Shown here: in pieces, positions 7,274 to 16,393 of the stretch | Numbering within the stretch: position 1 is the first letter of the stretch | How the letters are laid out: every line of letters begins with the position of its first letter | Assembly (NCBI GenBank): GCA_018830885.1 | Contig: JAHJRI010000240.1 | Location: 1 to 36,142 of the forward strand | Direction of reading: 5' to 3' | Length of the DNA: 36,142 nucleotides | Origin: a bacterium | GTDB taxonomy: Bacteria > SAR324 > XYD2-FULL-50-16 | The notes under the pieces: generated by a model | Told to the model about the DNA's origin: nothing | The model's input: only the letters and a program-made list of their open reading frames with translations | Database searches by the model: none | Program-made: the position numbers and the translations under genes

Positions 7274-9745
7274 ATGGAAGATTATACACAAACGAACGAT
7301 CTGTCCGAGGAAGAGCAGATCGAGCGGTTTCAGCAGGCAATTGAGCAGCGGATGGCGCTCACGATTGCACACGATTTGAAGTACTCCAGCGCACTGGACA
7401 AATTCAGGGCGCTTGCCTTCGCCATCCGGGACGAACTGATCAAAAAATGGCTCAAAACACAGGAAAACTATTACCAGAAAAACCCCAAGCGCATCTACTA
7501 TTTTTCCCTTGAATACCTGATCGGTCGAACTCTGGGCAATGCCATCATCAATCTGGATCTTGACAATGTCGTCAAGAAAGCCGTCGAGAATCTGGGATAC
7601 TCCCTGGAAGAGATTGCCGAGCTGGAATGGGATGCTGGGTTGGGAAACGGCGGTCTGGGGAGGCTTGCCGCCTGTTTTCTTGATTCAATGGCCACACTCG
7701 AATTACCGGCTCATGGATATGGTATCCGTTATGAATTTGGCATGTTCGAACAGAAGATCGAAAAACTGCAGCAGCAGGAGTACCCCGACAACTGGCTGCG
7801 CTTCGGAAATCCCTGGGAAATCGCACGGACGGAAAAACGATACAAGGTCCATTTCATGGGACGGATCAACAATTATAAGGACAAGGATGGACACAACCAC
7901 TCGGAATGGGTAGACACCGAAACGGTGATCGCTCTGGGGTACGATATTCCGATCCCGGGCTATAAAACCAAAACGGTCAACACCCTGAAGCTCTGGGCAG
8001 CCTCTTCGACCCGGGAATTCAACCTGCAGACATTCAATGCCGGCGACTATATTGGTGCCATTCTCAATAAGAGCCAGTCTGAAACGATCTCCAAGGTTCT
8101 CTATCCCAACGATAACAACTACGAGGGCAAGGAGCTGCGGTTAAAGCAGCAGTATTTTATGGTCTCAGCCTCCCTGCAGGACATTTTCGATCGTCTCCGG
8201 AAGTGCGGAAACGTGATTACCGAGCTGCCTGAAAAGGCCGCCATTCAGCTCAACGATACCCATCCCTCCATTGCCATTCCGGAGCTGATGCGCATTCTGC
8301 TCGATGAAAACCACATGAGCTGGGACGAGGCCTGGGAGATTACCACCCACACCTTTGCCTACACCAATCACACCTTATTACCGGAAGCGCTGGAAACATG
8401 GCCGGTTCCCCTGATCAACCACATCCTGCCGCGCCACATGCAGATCATCTTCGAAATCAATCAACGGTTTCTGGACCTGGTGGCGGCGATTTTCCCGGGG
8501 GATTTTGAACGGCGCGCCCGCATGTCCATCATTGAGGAGAGCAATCCCCAGAATGTGCGTATGGCCCACCTTGCCATCGTTGGGACCTTCTCTGTCAATG
8601 GTGTGGCGGAACTGCACTCAAAACTGCTGAGGGAGGGTGTCTTCCGCGATTTCTTTGATCTTTTCCCGGAAAAATTTAACAACAAAACCAATGGAATTAC
8701 GCCGAGACGCTGGTTAAAACAGGCCAATCCGCTGCTGTCCAGTCTGATCACGTCGAAAATCGGCGACAGCTGGACACGGGATCTCAATCAATTGCGAAAA
8801 CTGGAGACGTTCACGGATGACGACGCCTTCATCGATGACTGGCGGGCTGTTAAAAAACAGAATAAGGAGACCCTGGCGAATATCATCTGGAATCACTGCC
8901 ATATCCGGGTTGATACCGACTCCATCTTTGATCTGCAGGTAAAACGCATTCATGAATACAAAAGACAGTTGTTGAATATCATTCATGTCATCACCCTCTA
9001 TAACCGGATCAAGGCTGGCCGAACCGAGGATTTTGTGCCACGGACGGTGATATTCAGCGGGAAGGCGCCTCCCGGCTATTTTATGGCCAAGAAGATTATT
9101 CACCTGATATGCTCTGTCGCCAATCTGATCAATCGGGACCGCTCGGTCATGGGTCTGCTTAAAGTCATCTTCATGCCCAACTACAGTGTTTCCCTGGCAG
9201 AAAAGATTTTCCCGGGATCGGATCTCTCTGAGCAGATCTCCACAGCCGGAATGGAAGCGTCGGGCACCGGCAACATGAAATTCGCCTTGAACGGCGCCCT
9301 GACCATCGGGACCCTGGACGGCGCCAATATCGAAATTCTGCAGGAGGTGGGCGAAGAGAATATTTTTATTTTCGGCAATACGGCAGATGAGCTGATTCGG
9401 ATCAAAAAGGCAGGCTATGTGCCGGCCGAATATTATCAGAAGGATCCGGAACTGCGGCAGGTGATGGATCAGATCCGGGACGGCTTCTTTTCACCCAACG
9501 AACCGGCCGCTTTCACCCCTATATTTGATGCCTTGTACAAAGGCACCGGGCGCTACTATATCATGGCCGACTACCGGCCCTATGTCAGTTGCCAGGAGAG
9601 GATCTCAGCGGAATACCAGGATCAGAAAAACTGGCATCGCAAAGCGATTCTCAATGTGGCACGCATGGGCAAGTTTTCGACCGACCGGGTGATCACTGAG
9701 TACACCCGGGACATCTGGCGCGTAAAATCCTGCCCGGTGGAATAA
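7274..9745 (+). CDS. glgP: Glycogen/alpha-glucan phosphorylase (second of a tandem pair)
   Basis: This 823-aa GT35 phosphorylase aligns with its upstream neighbour over almost its full length. It keeps all hallmark blocks: EWDAGLGNGGLGRLAACFLD, NNKTNGITPRRWL, KRIHEYKRQLLN and the pyridoxal-phosphate lysine in EASGTGNMKFALNG, so both copies look catalytically competent. I chose the ATG at 7274, preceded by AAGGAAGG and matching the paralogue start exactly; the frame could also start at 7238 behind AAGGGA. The pair presumably arose by tandem duplication, with divergence concentrated in surface segments (for example after LRKCGNVITELPEK). Stacked hairpins and a T-tract follow the stop. Confidence 0.96.
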   Translation: MEDYTQTNDLSEEEQIERFQQAIEQRMALTIAHDLKYSSALDKFRALAFAIRDELIKKWLKTQENYYQKNPKRIYYFSLEYLIGRTLGNAIINLDLDNVVKKAVENLGYSLEEIAELEWDAGLGNGGLGRLAACFLDSMATLELPAHGYGIRYEFGMFEQKIEKLQQQEYPDNWLRFGNPWEIARTEKRYKVHFMGRINNYKDKDGHNHSEWVDTETVIALGYDIPIPGYKTKTVNTLKLWAASSTREFNLQTFNAGDYIGAILNKSQSETISKVLYPNDNNYEGKELRLKQQYFMVSASLQDIFDRLRKCGNVITELPEKAAIQLNDTHPSIAIPELMRILLDENHMSWDEAWEITTHTFAYTNHTLLPEALETWPVPLINHILPRHMQIIFEINQRFLDLVAAIFPGDFERRARMSIIEESNPQNVRMAHLAIVGTFSVNGVAELHSKLLREGVFRDFFDLFPEKFNNKTNGITPRRWLKQANPLLSSLITSKIGDSWTRDLNQLRKLETFTDDDAFIDDWRAVKKQNKETLANIIWNHCHIRVDTDSIFDLQVKRIHEYKRQLLNIIHVITLYNRIKAGRTEDFVPRTVIFSGKAPPGYFMAKKIIHLICSVANLINRDRSVMGLLKVIFMPNYSVSLAEKIFPGSDLSEQISTAGMEASGTGNMKFALNGALTIGTLDGANIEILQEVGEENIFIFGNTADELIRIKKAGYVPAEYYQKDPELRQVMDQIRDGFFSPNEPAAFTPIFDALYKGTGRYYIMADYRPYVSCQERISAEYQDQKNWHRKAILNVARMGKFSTDRVITEYTRDIWRVKSCPVE

Positions 9746-9749
9746 TCAC

Positions 9750-9829
9750 CTGGCGGTCAATGCAGGAGCAGCCTCCTTGACTGCCAGAAACGATTCGGGA
9801 ATCGTTGTCCCGGGACTGTTCATTTTTTT
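9750..9829 (+). terminator. Probable terminator region after the phosphorylase pair
   Basis: Two hairpins follow the stop. The first pairs CTGGCGGTCAA (9750-9760) with TTGACTGCCAG (9777-9787) and contains an inner GGAG/CTCC stem. The second pairs AACGATTC (9789-9796) with GAATCGTT (9799-9806). A palindrome GTCCCGGGAC follows, then seven Ts at 9823-9829. The T-run is some 20 nt beyond the second stem, so termination could be by the palindrome plus T-run or be only partial. Confidence 0.5.
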
Positions 9830-9922
9830 CTGCGGGTGCTAGGATCAAATATGACCGGAGCCGATACCCATCAATCAGAAACACACGCTGTATTCAGCCA
9901 GCTGGACAGTTACTAAAACACC

Positions 9923-10117
9923 ATGCACACGATCATCACGATTATTGCCGTACTCATGGTTTCCGATGCCTGTTTCACCCTCTTGAACCTGTCCAAGGTT
10001 GAATCCATCCTTCACAGTATGTTTCCCCGCATGAACATTAAGAAACTGGCGATTATCGAAGGTTCCGCCGGGCTTGTGATTATTTTACTGAAAATCGGGA
10101 CAAACACGGTTTCCTGA
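9923..10117 (+). CDS. Small two-helix membrane protein
   Basis: The 64-aa product has two hydrophobic segments, about residues 3-21 (TIITIIAVLMVSDACFTLL) and 43-58 (AIIEGSAGLVIILLKI), separated by a short basic loop. That suggests a helical hairpin in the inner membrane. The ribosome site before the ATG is weak. It ends 22 nt before the LytM-domain gene, so the two are probably co-transcribed and might cooperate at the envelope. I do not recognise the family, and a short frame like this could be fortuitous, though the hydrophobic pattern argues for a gene. Confidence 0.55.
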   Translation: MHTIITIIAVLMVSDACFTLLNLSKVESILHSMFPRMNIKKLAIIEGSAGLVIILLKIGTNTVS

Positions 10118-10139
10118 CAACTGAAAAAGCGGTAGACCC

Positions 10140-11036
10140 TTGTTAAAAAAATTCTTCACCATTGTGATTATTCCCCGCAGAACATCCGGGGTTAAAAAAA
10201 TCCACTTTGCGAGTATCGTCTTTGGAATTGGGGCTATCCTGATTGTCGGTCTCATTGCTGCCTGGGTTTATATGATCCAGGACTATATCAAGATCCGCAA
10301 TCAGCTTGTGAACTATGAATCGGTTCAACAGCGGTATCAGGATCAACTGAAGAAGCTTGAAGAGTTTAACGATCGATATGAAGACCTCGATATCCATTTT
10401 GAAAATCTGAACGGGCTCAGTTACAAGCTCAGGCAGATGACCCGGATTCGGTCCGACAGGAATACAGAGAGCAATCCGGAAAATACCCGGCGGTTGCAAC
10501 AAAAAATCGAAATCGCCCGAACAAGCGGTATCCTGAGCGCCATCGCGGCCGATTCATCCGAAATCGATTCAGAACTGAAATATGAACAGGAGATCCGGTT
10601 TGATAATCTGGTTCATTTCTTCAATGAAACCCCCAACCCCTATACCCGCATCCCGTCCGTCATGCCTGTCAAAGGATACCTGGTCAATGTGTTTGGGACC
10701 AATAGTGACCCCTTCACGGGGGAGGTCTCACCCCAGGACGGCATCGATATTATGACCCGATCGTTTCTTCCAATCATTGCCCCGGCCGATGGTATCGCCA
10801 TCTCACTAGAAACCGATGAGACATATGGTAACCTGCTGATTGTCGATCATGGCAACGGTTTTGTAACCAGATATGGACATCTGGCCAAATTCGAGGTGAG
10901 TCAGGGAGATATTGTCAGAAAGGGGAGTATGATCGCCCAGGCGGGCAATACCGGGCATACCACCCGCCCCAGACTCCACTACGAAGTTCTGCTTCATGGG
11001 ATCCCCCAGAATCCCATGAAGTACGTCATTGAATAG
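10140..11036 (+). CDS. M23/LytM-domain protein, membrane-anchored, probably non-catalytic
   Basis: This 298-aa protein begins at a TTG, the only start that keeps the N-terminal FTIVIIP segment typical of this group; an in-frame stop lies six codons upstream. One transmembrane helix (about 25-47) is followed by a coiled coil (about 48-110) and a C-terminal LytM domain (about 175-298). The fold is well kept (GIDI, YGNLLIVDHGNGFVTRYGHL, LHYEV, NPMKYV). However, the first zinc histidine before GID is glutamine (PQDGID) and the first histidine of HxH is arginine (PRLHYEV). It is therefore probably an EnvC/NlpD-like regulatory domain that activates a separate cell-wall amidase, rather than an active endopeptidase. 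That role is inference. Confidence 0.88.
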   Translation: MLKKFFTIVIIPRRTSGVKKIHFASIVFGIGAILIVGLIAAWVYMIQDYIKIRNQLVNYESVQQRYQDQLKKLEEFNDRYEDLDIHFENLNGLSYKLRQMTRIRSDRNTESNPENTRRLQQKIEIARTSGILSAIAADSSEIDSELKYEQEIRFDNLVHFFNETPNPYTRIPSVMPVKGYLVNVFGTNSDPFTGEVSPQDGIDIMTRSFLPIIAPADGIAISLETDETYGNLLIVDHGNGFVTRYGHLAKFEVSQGDIVRKGSMIAQAGNTGHTTRPRLHYEVLLHGIPQNPMKYVIE

Positions 11037-11178
11037 TCCGCTGCATCAGCCGTTCTGGTTGATATCCACCCACATATTCACTCGATTTTTCCTGTTTTGA
11101 GATACAGCAGGCAGGCATATTAAAGGAGATGAGATACGCCCCCGACTGGAATCCGTCTGAGAAGAGGGCAGCGGGCTC

Positions 11179-11679
11179 TCAGGAGAGACTCAGATGCTTT
11201 TTCACTGCGTCCGAAAAAGCGGGAGCAACATTCACCCGGCGAGCCAGGTCTGCATAGGTTTTTCTCACCTCTTCGCCGGCCTCCCTGTGATGGGTGATCA
11301 GCATATATTTATAGTAGCGGGCTTCCGCCCTCTTCAGGCGACCAAGGTCCGACGACCGGGGTGATTCGGGTGCCGGGGTTTGGGAAAAGATATCATAGTT
11401 TCTCAGCACCACTTTTCTGAACTGACACTGGCACAGATCATTGTGCGGCAGTGCCGGCGCCGTCTTTTCCTGGAAACCATCCCCAAATTTTTGGCCATCA
11501 TCCAGCAGGCAGACCAATGGTGTCTCAACCCCCAGGGGGGCCTCCAGTTCCTGGCCGACAATGGCGATCTGTTTTCCCGGCAGCACCTGTTTGCCTTTGT
11601 TTTTGCTCCGTGCCCGCAGGGTGATGACCAGGACCGCAACAGCAAAGATGAGCAGGAAATTGGCAGAAAAATAATCCAT
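11179..11679 (-). CDS. Membrane-anchored protein of unknown function downstream of recN
   Basis: The 166-aa product has one N-terminal hydrophobic segment (about residues 5-21, NFLLIFAVAVLVITLRA) followed by a basic stretch, which suggests an inner-membrane anchor with a cytoplasmic tail. The tail includes CQCQFR and a charged helical C-terminal part (about 115-166). I recognise no domain. The start lies 12 nt after the recN stop on the same strand, so it is very probably co-transcribed with recN; nothing else ties it to DNA repair. Confidence 0.7.
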   Translation of the reverse strand: MDYFSANFLLIFAVAVLVITLRARSKNKGKQVLPGKQIAIVGQELEAPLGVETPLVCLLDDGQKFGDGFQEKTAPALPHNDLCQCQFRKVVLRNYDIFSQTPAPESPRSSDLGRLKRAEARYYKYMLITHHREAGEEVRKTYADLARRVNVAPAFSDAVKKHLSLS

Positions 11680-11691
11680 AGATCGAACCGG

Positions 11692-13365
11692 CTATCCCTT
11701 TAACATATCCCGAGCCACAGACAGGGCTTTGTCCGTAATCTTATTTCCACCGAGAAAACGGGCGATCTCTTCGATCCGTTCCGAGTCTTTCAGTTGTGTG
11801 ATCAGTGTCCGGCTGACATTGTCTGTAAACACCTTTTCAACCTTCAGGTGAACCGGCGCCTTGGACGCAATCTGCGGAGAATGGGTGATACAGATCACCT
11901 GGCGCTGACTCCCCAGTTTGACGAGTTTGTAGCCAACGGTTTCGGCGACGCGACCACTGATACCGGCGTCGACTTCGTCAAAAATCATGGTCCCCCGGGT
12001 GATATCTTCGTTCAGTGTGGTTTTAATGGCCAGCATGATGCGTGAGATTTCCCCCCCGGATGCCACTTTTGCCAGGGGTTTCAATGGATTTCCAGGATTG
12101 GTGGTAATCAGGAATTCAATTCTGTCCATCCCCTTCTGGGTATAGGTCTGTCCCGAGATTTCATCTTCTGGCAGCAGAGAGTGCTGAACTTCGAACAGAC
12201 TCCTTTCCAGACCCAGCTCCTTCAGGTTGCCCAGTACCTGTTTTTCAAAATCGGGTACACTCCTGAGGCGGTTTTCAGACAACGCCCGGGCTTTTTCCTG
12301 CACCTGCTGTGCGAGGTCCCTGATTTCCTCCTCCAGTCTGGCCGAATCGCCCTCCATGTTTTCCAGACGATTCCGCTCCCCCTCCTGCTCCGTCATGAAT
12401 GCAAGTATCGCCTTCAGCGTCTGTCCATACTTGCGTTTCAGCCCATCCAGCTGGGATAGCCGCTCATTGACCGCATCGAGTCTTTCGGGGTTGATTTCAA
12501 TTCGGTTAAGGTACCGTATTGATTCCGCGGCAACCTCCTCCAATGTAATCAGTCCTGATTGCATCTCGTCTGCAATGGGTTTCAGATCGGGGGCATTTTT
12601 CAGGATATCGGTCAGCGAACGGAGCATGGTCGCGATTTCCGTGAGGGGGGATGTCTGTCCCTCATTCCACTCGGCAATCGGAGAGAGCGCTTCTATAATT
12701 TTTTCCCCGTGGGTCAGCAACCGATGCTCTTCCAGGAGAAGCTGCTCCTCATCCTCTGTAAATCCGGCACTTTCGATTTCATCGATCTGATAACGGATAA
12801 AATCCAGTTGCCGAATCCGATCCGCCAGGCTCTCATCAAAGGTTGCTTTTTCCTTCTGTTTGCGCGTCAGGCGCTGGTAGAGATCCTGGAAGGCCGAGAC
12901 GTCATCCCTGAGAGCGGCGTATTGATCCAGATAGTCGATATGGGTGGCGGTCTGCAACAGGGACTGCTGGGCATGTTGCCCGTGCAGATCGATCAGATGC
13001 TGACCCAGCAGGGACAGCAGGGACAGCCGGGAAGTGTACCCATTGATGAAAACCGTACTCTTGCCGTTGCGGTGAACTTTACGGCGAATGGTCAGTTCTC
13101 CCTCATGGTCAATATCCTGTTCCTCGAGCAATGACAGAACGGGCAGGTTGTCCTCGATATTGAAAACCGCTTCCACCGCTAAAAAATCCTCTTCCGCCCG
13201 GATCAGATCCTTGGGACATTTTTCCCCCAGGATCAGGTTGATCGCCTTGATTATAATGGATTTACCGGCACCTGTCTCACCGGTCAGGGCAGTGAATCCA
13301 TCATTGAATTCGATCACCTGTTTCTCAACGGTGGCCAGATTTTGAATAAACACGCGGGATAACAT
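11692..13365 (-). CDS. recN: DNA repair protein RecN
   Basis: The 557-aa product is a standard-length RecN, an SMC-like ATPase that acts at double-strand breaks in homologous recombination. The Walker A motif is GETGAGKS near residue 34, the ABC signature is ASGGEISRIMLAIK, and Walker B is MIFDEVDAGISG, followed by the switch histidine region QVICITHSPQIAS. Long coiled-coil arms lie between the two ATPase halves. I chose the ATG at 13365 because MLSRVFIQNL matches RecN N termini; the 21 earlier codons overlap the upstream gene. That ATG has no obvious ribosome site. It lies 28 nt after the sigma-54 activator stop and may be transcribed from that promoter. Confidence 0.96.
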   Translation of the reverse strand: MLSRVFIQNLATVEKQVIEFNDGFTALTGETGAGKSIIIKAINLILGEKCPKDLIRAEEDFLAVEAVFNIEDNLPVLSLLEEQDIDHEGELTIRRKVHRNGKSTVFINGYTSRLSLLSLLGQHLIDLHGQHAQQSLLQTATHIDYLDQYAALRDDVSAFQDLYQRLTRKQKEKATFDESLADRIRQLDFIRYQIDEIESAGFTEDEEQLLLEEHRLLTHGEKIIEALSPIAEWNEGQTSPLTEIATMLRSLTDILKNAPDLKPIADEMQSGLITLEEVAAESIRYLNRIEINPERLDAVNERLSQLDGLKRKYGQTLKAILAFMTEQEGERNRLENMEGDSARLEEEIRDLAQQVQEKARALSENRLRSVPDFEKQVLGNLKELGLERSLFEVQHSLLPEDEISGQTYTQKGMDRIEFLITTNPGNPLKPLAKVASGGEISRIMLAIKTTLNEDITRGTMIFDEVDAGISGRVAETVGYKLVKLGSQRQVICITHSPQIASKAPVHLKVEKVFTDNVSRTLITQLKDSERIEEIARFLGGNKITDKALSVARDMLKG

Positions 13366-13393
13366 AGGTGGCCTGGGGCTCTCCAAAAATGGG

Positions 13394-14941
13394 TTAATCC
13401 TGTTTTGCGGAATGGATCTTCCTGACAACGATGCCGTACTTCTTGATTCGATAGCGGAGCTGTCTCAGACTGATACCCAACATGGCAGCGGCTTTGATCT
13501 GTACACCCCCATTGCTGGCCAGGGCCTGTCCGATCATGGTGGTCTCTTCCATCTCCAGATCGGTTTTTTCCAGGGGCGATTGGGGAGCCGGCGGAGCAAT
13601 CTCCATCTTGACCGGCTGCTTCTGCCGCAGGGGAGCCGATTTTGGCAGATCCTGAAAACTCAGGGTGTTGTTCTGCTGCATGAGAAAGGCGGAATGCACG
13701 ACGTTTTCAAGTTCACGGATGTTCCCATACCATTTGAGGTTTTGCAGTCGAATGAGATCCGCGTCGCTGATCTGAATGTGGGTATTTGCCTGCTGGTTCA
13801 GCTTGTTTAAAAAATATTGAATCAGAATGGGGACATCTTCCAGACGCTCCCGCAGCGATGGCACATCAAGCCGGATCACATTCAGCCGGTAGTAGAGATC
13901 CTCGCGGAAAGTGCCCCTGGCGATGGCATCTTCCAGGTTGATATTGGTGGCACAGACCACCCGGACATCCACATTAATCGTCTTTGTGCCGCCGAGACGC
14001 TCGAATTGTCCTTCCTGCAACACCCGCAGGATTTTTGTCTGAAAACTGATGGAAGTATCGCCGATCTCGTCCAAAAACAACGTCCCGCCGTCCGCCAGTT
14101 CGAACCGACCTTTTCTGGTGCTGGCAGCCCCGGTATAGGCCCCTTTCTCATGCCCGAAAAGTTCACTTTCCAGAAGGTTTTCGGATAACGCCGCACAGTT
14201 GACGCCCACAAAGGGCGCTTTGCGATGCAGGCTGTTGTTGTGGATCGCCTTGGCCAGCAGCTCCTTTCCGGTACCGCTTTCACCACAGATCAGAACAGTT
14301 GCCTTGCTGGCGGATACCTTCCTGATAATGTCTGCCAGCCGCTTCATTTTCTCACTCTGCCCCACAATATTGTCGATGATCCTGGGAATATGGACCTCTT
14401 CATGATAGGCATCCTGGATCTGCGCCACGGGAAAACCACGGGCAATCATACTCACCGCCAGCATGTCGGCAATAAAACGGACGATTTTGATGATTTCATT
14501 CAGGGGATTTGAAAGGGTCACCATTAAACTCAGAATACACAGCGGCAGGTTCTGCTGCTGATAAATCACCGGCTGAATGACAGTCGCCACCACGGTCTCT
14601 TTAAGGCTGTTGGAGCAGGGCAGATTGAGATAGTCAGGCTCGTCCGGATATAAAATCATACCATGCTGCAGTGCCAGGGATGAATCCCTGGACATTGCCG
14701 TAACTTTTTGATTCCACTTATTTTTTTCATCCTCTGAAATTTCTGGCGCCAGATCGATAAAGTACTTGTTGATGACATTGTCACGGATCAGCAGGGTTGG
14801 ATTGCGAACCGGCAGATACTCCTGAAGCATAATCAGCACCATATTCATGTTCCGCATCAGATCTCCCCCTGAATTCAAAAGCTTGCAGATCTGATTGATC
14901 AGATTGAGATATTTTCCTTCGATTTTTGCGTCAGCGTTCAT
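13394..14941 (-). CDS. NifA-like sigma-54-dependent activator (GAF, AAA+, Fis)
   Basis: The 515-aa product has an N-terminal GAF-like sensory part (about 15-190), a sigma-54 AAA+ domain (about 200-435) with GESGTGKE, the GAYTGA loop that contacts sigma-54, GGTLFLDEIGD and a sensor arginine region, and a C-terminal Fis helix-turn-helix (AAAMLGISLRQLRYRIKKYGI). The domain order and the helix-turn-helix resemble NifA, but the cysteine motif of oxygen-sensitive NifA proteins is absent from the AAA+/linker region, and no nitrogenase gene is nearby. I therefore give no gene symbol. The ATG at 14941 was preferred over an upstream TTG at 14980. A sigma-70 promoter lies just upstream. Confidence 0.92.
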   Translation of the reverse strand: MNADAKIEGKYLNLINQICKLLNSGGDLMRNMNMVLIMLQEYLPVRNPTLLIRDNVINKYFIDLAPEISEDEKNKWNQKVTAMSRDSSLALQHGMILYPDEPDYLNLPCSNSLKETVVATVIQPVIYQQQNLPLCILSLMVTLSNPLNEIIKIVRFIADMLAVSMIARGFPVAQIQDAYHEEVHIPRIIDNIVGQSEKMKRLADIIRKVSASKATVLICGESGTGKELLAKAIHNNSLHRKAPFVGVNCAALSENLLESELFGHEKGAYTGAASTRKGRFELADGGTLFLDEIGDTSISFQTKILRVLQEGQFERLGGTKTINVDVRVVCATNINLEDAIARGTFREDLYYRLNVIRLDVPSLRERLEDVPILIQYFLNKLNQQANTHIQISDADLIRLQNLKWYGNIRELENVVHSAFLMQQNNTLSFQDLPKSAPLRQKQPVKMEIAPPAPQSPLEKTDLEMEETTMIGQALASNGGVQIKAAAMLGISLRQLRYRIKKYGIVVRKIHSAKQD

Positions 14942-14998
14942 GAATTGAATGGGAAAGCTTCGGAAAATCAACCAAAACAAGGTGAACGAACAGTTTTT

Positions 14999-15027
14999 AT
15001 TATGGTTGCCACACCGGAATTTGTCAA
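14999..15027 (-). promoter_or_regulatory. Sigma-70-type promoter for the NifA-like activator gene
   Basis: On the minus strand, TTGACA (15027-15022), a 17-nt spacer and CATAAT (15004-14999) form a near-consensus promoter: 6/6 and 5/6. It predicts a transcript start near 14992 and a leader of about 50 nt to the ATG at 14941, supporting that ATG over the upstream TTG. Confidence 0.7.
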
Positions 15028-15043
15028 AACAGAAAAATGAAAT

Positions 15044-15084
15044 CCGGAGTCTGTTTTTATCTTGGTGAAAAAAAGAGACTCCGG
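15044..15084. repeat. 9-bp inverted repeat in the divergent activator/ftsY region
   Basis: CCGGAGTCT (15044-15052) and AGACTCCGG (15076-15084) are perfect 9-bp arms separated by 23 nt. The position between divergent genes, upstream of both, suits either an operator pair or a hairpin; no T-tract follows. Confidence 0.5.
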
Positions 15085-15290
15085 CAACAGCTAAGTCAGC
15101 CGGTAATCCCCAGATTCAATCTTCCTGCATGCAATGATGGTCACGGTCCTAATGCTTGCTTGAATGGTCCCCAAAGAGTAAATTAAAAGGAAAAAACAGC
15201 ATCGAACCACAGACTCGGATCATCGGAAACCCTGCCTTGTCAATCTACCGAGTATCCAGCCCCCATTCTAATCATTTTCAAATAAAACGA

Positions 15291-16379
15291 ATGCTATTCA
15301 ACAAAAAAAAGAAGGAAGAAAAAAAGGCGCAAATACTGAAGGAAAAACTGGCTGAACAGACAGCCCAGGAGATCGCCGCCCAGATAGAATCAGTTGAAAA
15401 AGAGTATCAGGCCCAGCAAAAGGTCCTGGAAAAACAGATCGATCTGCCCGAAGAGGAGAAAAAACAGAAAAGCTCGCTGTTCAGCAAAATCAAGAAAGGC
15501 CTGAGTAAAACCAAGCACATGCTGGTCGGGGGGCTGAATGAGTTATCCGGGGAAGAGGCCATTGATGATGATTTTCTGGATGATCTGGAGGATCGTTTGC
15601 TGGCATCGGATATCGGGATCACCACAACGGAAAAAATCATCGGCATCATTAAAAACAAGATCGCCGCCTACGATATCAAATCCCAGTCAGAGGCAGTGAA
15701 AACGGTCAAAAGCATTATCCACAACATTCTCGATCACGGCGACCTTTCGCTACCGGTTGCAGCGTCCGGTCCAACGGTTTACCTGTTTGTCGGGGTCAAC
15801 GGCGTGGGAAAAACCACCTCCATCGGCAAAATCGCAGCCAAGTTCAAACAGGAGGGAAAAAAGGTACTGGTGGCAGCCGGGGATACATTTCGAGCAGCAG
15901 CCATTGAACAGCTGGCAGAATGGTGCAAACGGGCCGATGTCGATATCATTGCCAACGAGATCAATTCGGATCCGGCAGCGACGATGTACGAGGCAACCGC
16001 CCGGGCAGTCTCTGAAAAATACGATGTCCTGCTTTGCGATACATCCGGTCGACTTCATACCAAAAAGAACCTGATGGAAGAGCTTTCCAAAATGCAGAAG
16101 GTGATCCGAAAAAATATTCCCGAAGCGCCCCACGCCTCGCTGCTGGTCCTGGATGCAAATACCGGTCAGAATGCGATCATGCAGACCAAAGAGTTCTCTT
16201 CCCTGATCGGACTGGACGGTCTGATCATCACCAAGCTGGATGGCACGGCCAAGGGTGGCGTGGTCATCGGCATCGTCAATGAGTTTGAGATTCCCATCTA
16301 CTTCATTGGCGTCGGTGAGGGCCTGGATGACCTGCAACCCTTTTCAGCCCGAATTTTCGCCGATTCGTTATTTGATTAG
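15291..16379 (+). CDS. ftsY: Signal recognition particle receptor FtsY
   Basis: The 362-aa product is the membrane-associated GTPase that docks ribosome-SRP complexes at the translocon. A short, highly charged A-region (about 1-75, starting MLFNKKKKEEKK) replaces the long acidic domain of E. coli. The NG domain follows: G1 GVNGVGKTT, DTFRAAAIEQL, G3 DTSGR, G4 TKLDGTAKGG and the C-terminal GVGEGLDDLQPF signature. I chose the ATG at 15291 because the 45 in-frame upstream codons do not look like FtsY; the ribosome site there is weak. The radical SAM gene follows after 14 nt and is probably in the same operon. Confidence 0.96.
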   Translation: MLFNKKKKEEKKAQILKEKLAEQTAQEIAAQIESVEKEYQAQQKVLEKQIDLPEEEKKQKSSLFSKIKKGLSKTKHMLVGGLNELSGEEAIDDDFLDDLEDRLLASDIGITTTEKIIGIIKNKIAAYDIKSQSEAVKTVKSIIHNILDHGDLSLPVAASGPTVYLFVGVNGVGKTTSIGKIAAKFKQEGKKVLVAAGDTFRAAAIEQLAEWCKRADVDIIANEINSDPAATMYEATARAVSEKYDVLLCDTSGRLHTKKNLMEELSKMQKVIRKNIPEAPHASLLVLDANTGQNAIMQTKEFSSLIGLDGLIITKLDGTAKGGVVIGIVNEFEIPIYFIGVGEGLDDLQPFSARIFADSLFD

Positions 16380-16393
16380 GAGAGGAGTCAGAT

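Noticed and set aside
13394-14941. Naming the activator nifA
   Set aside because: The NifA cysteine motif and any nitrogenase genes are missing, so only the architecture is shared.
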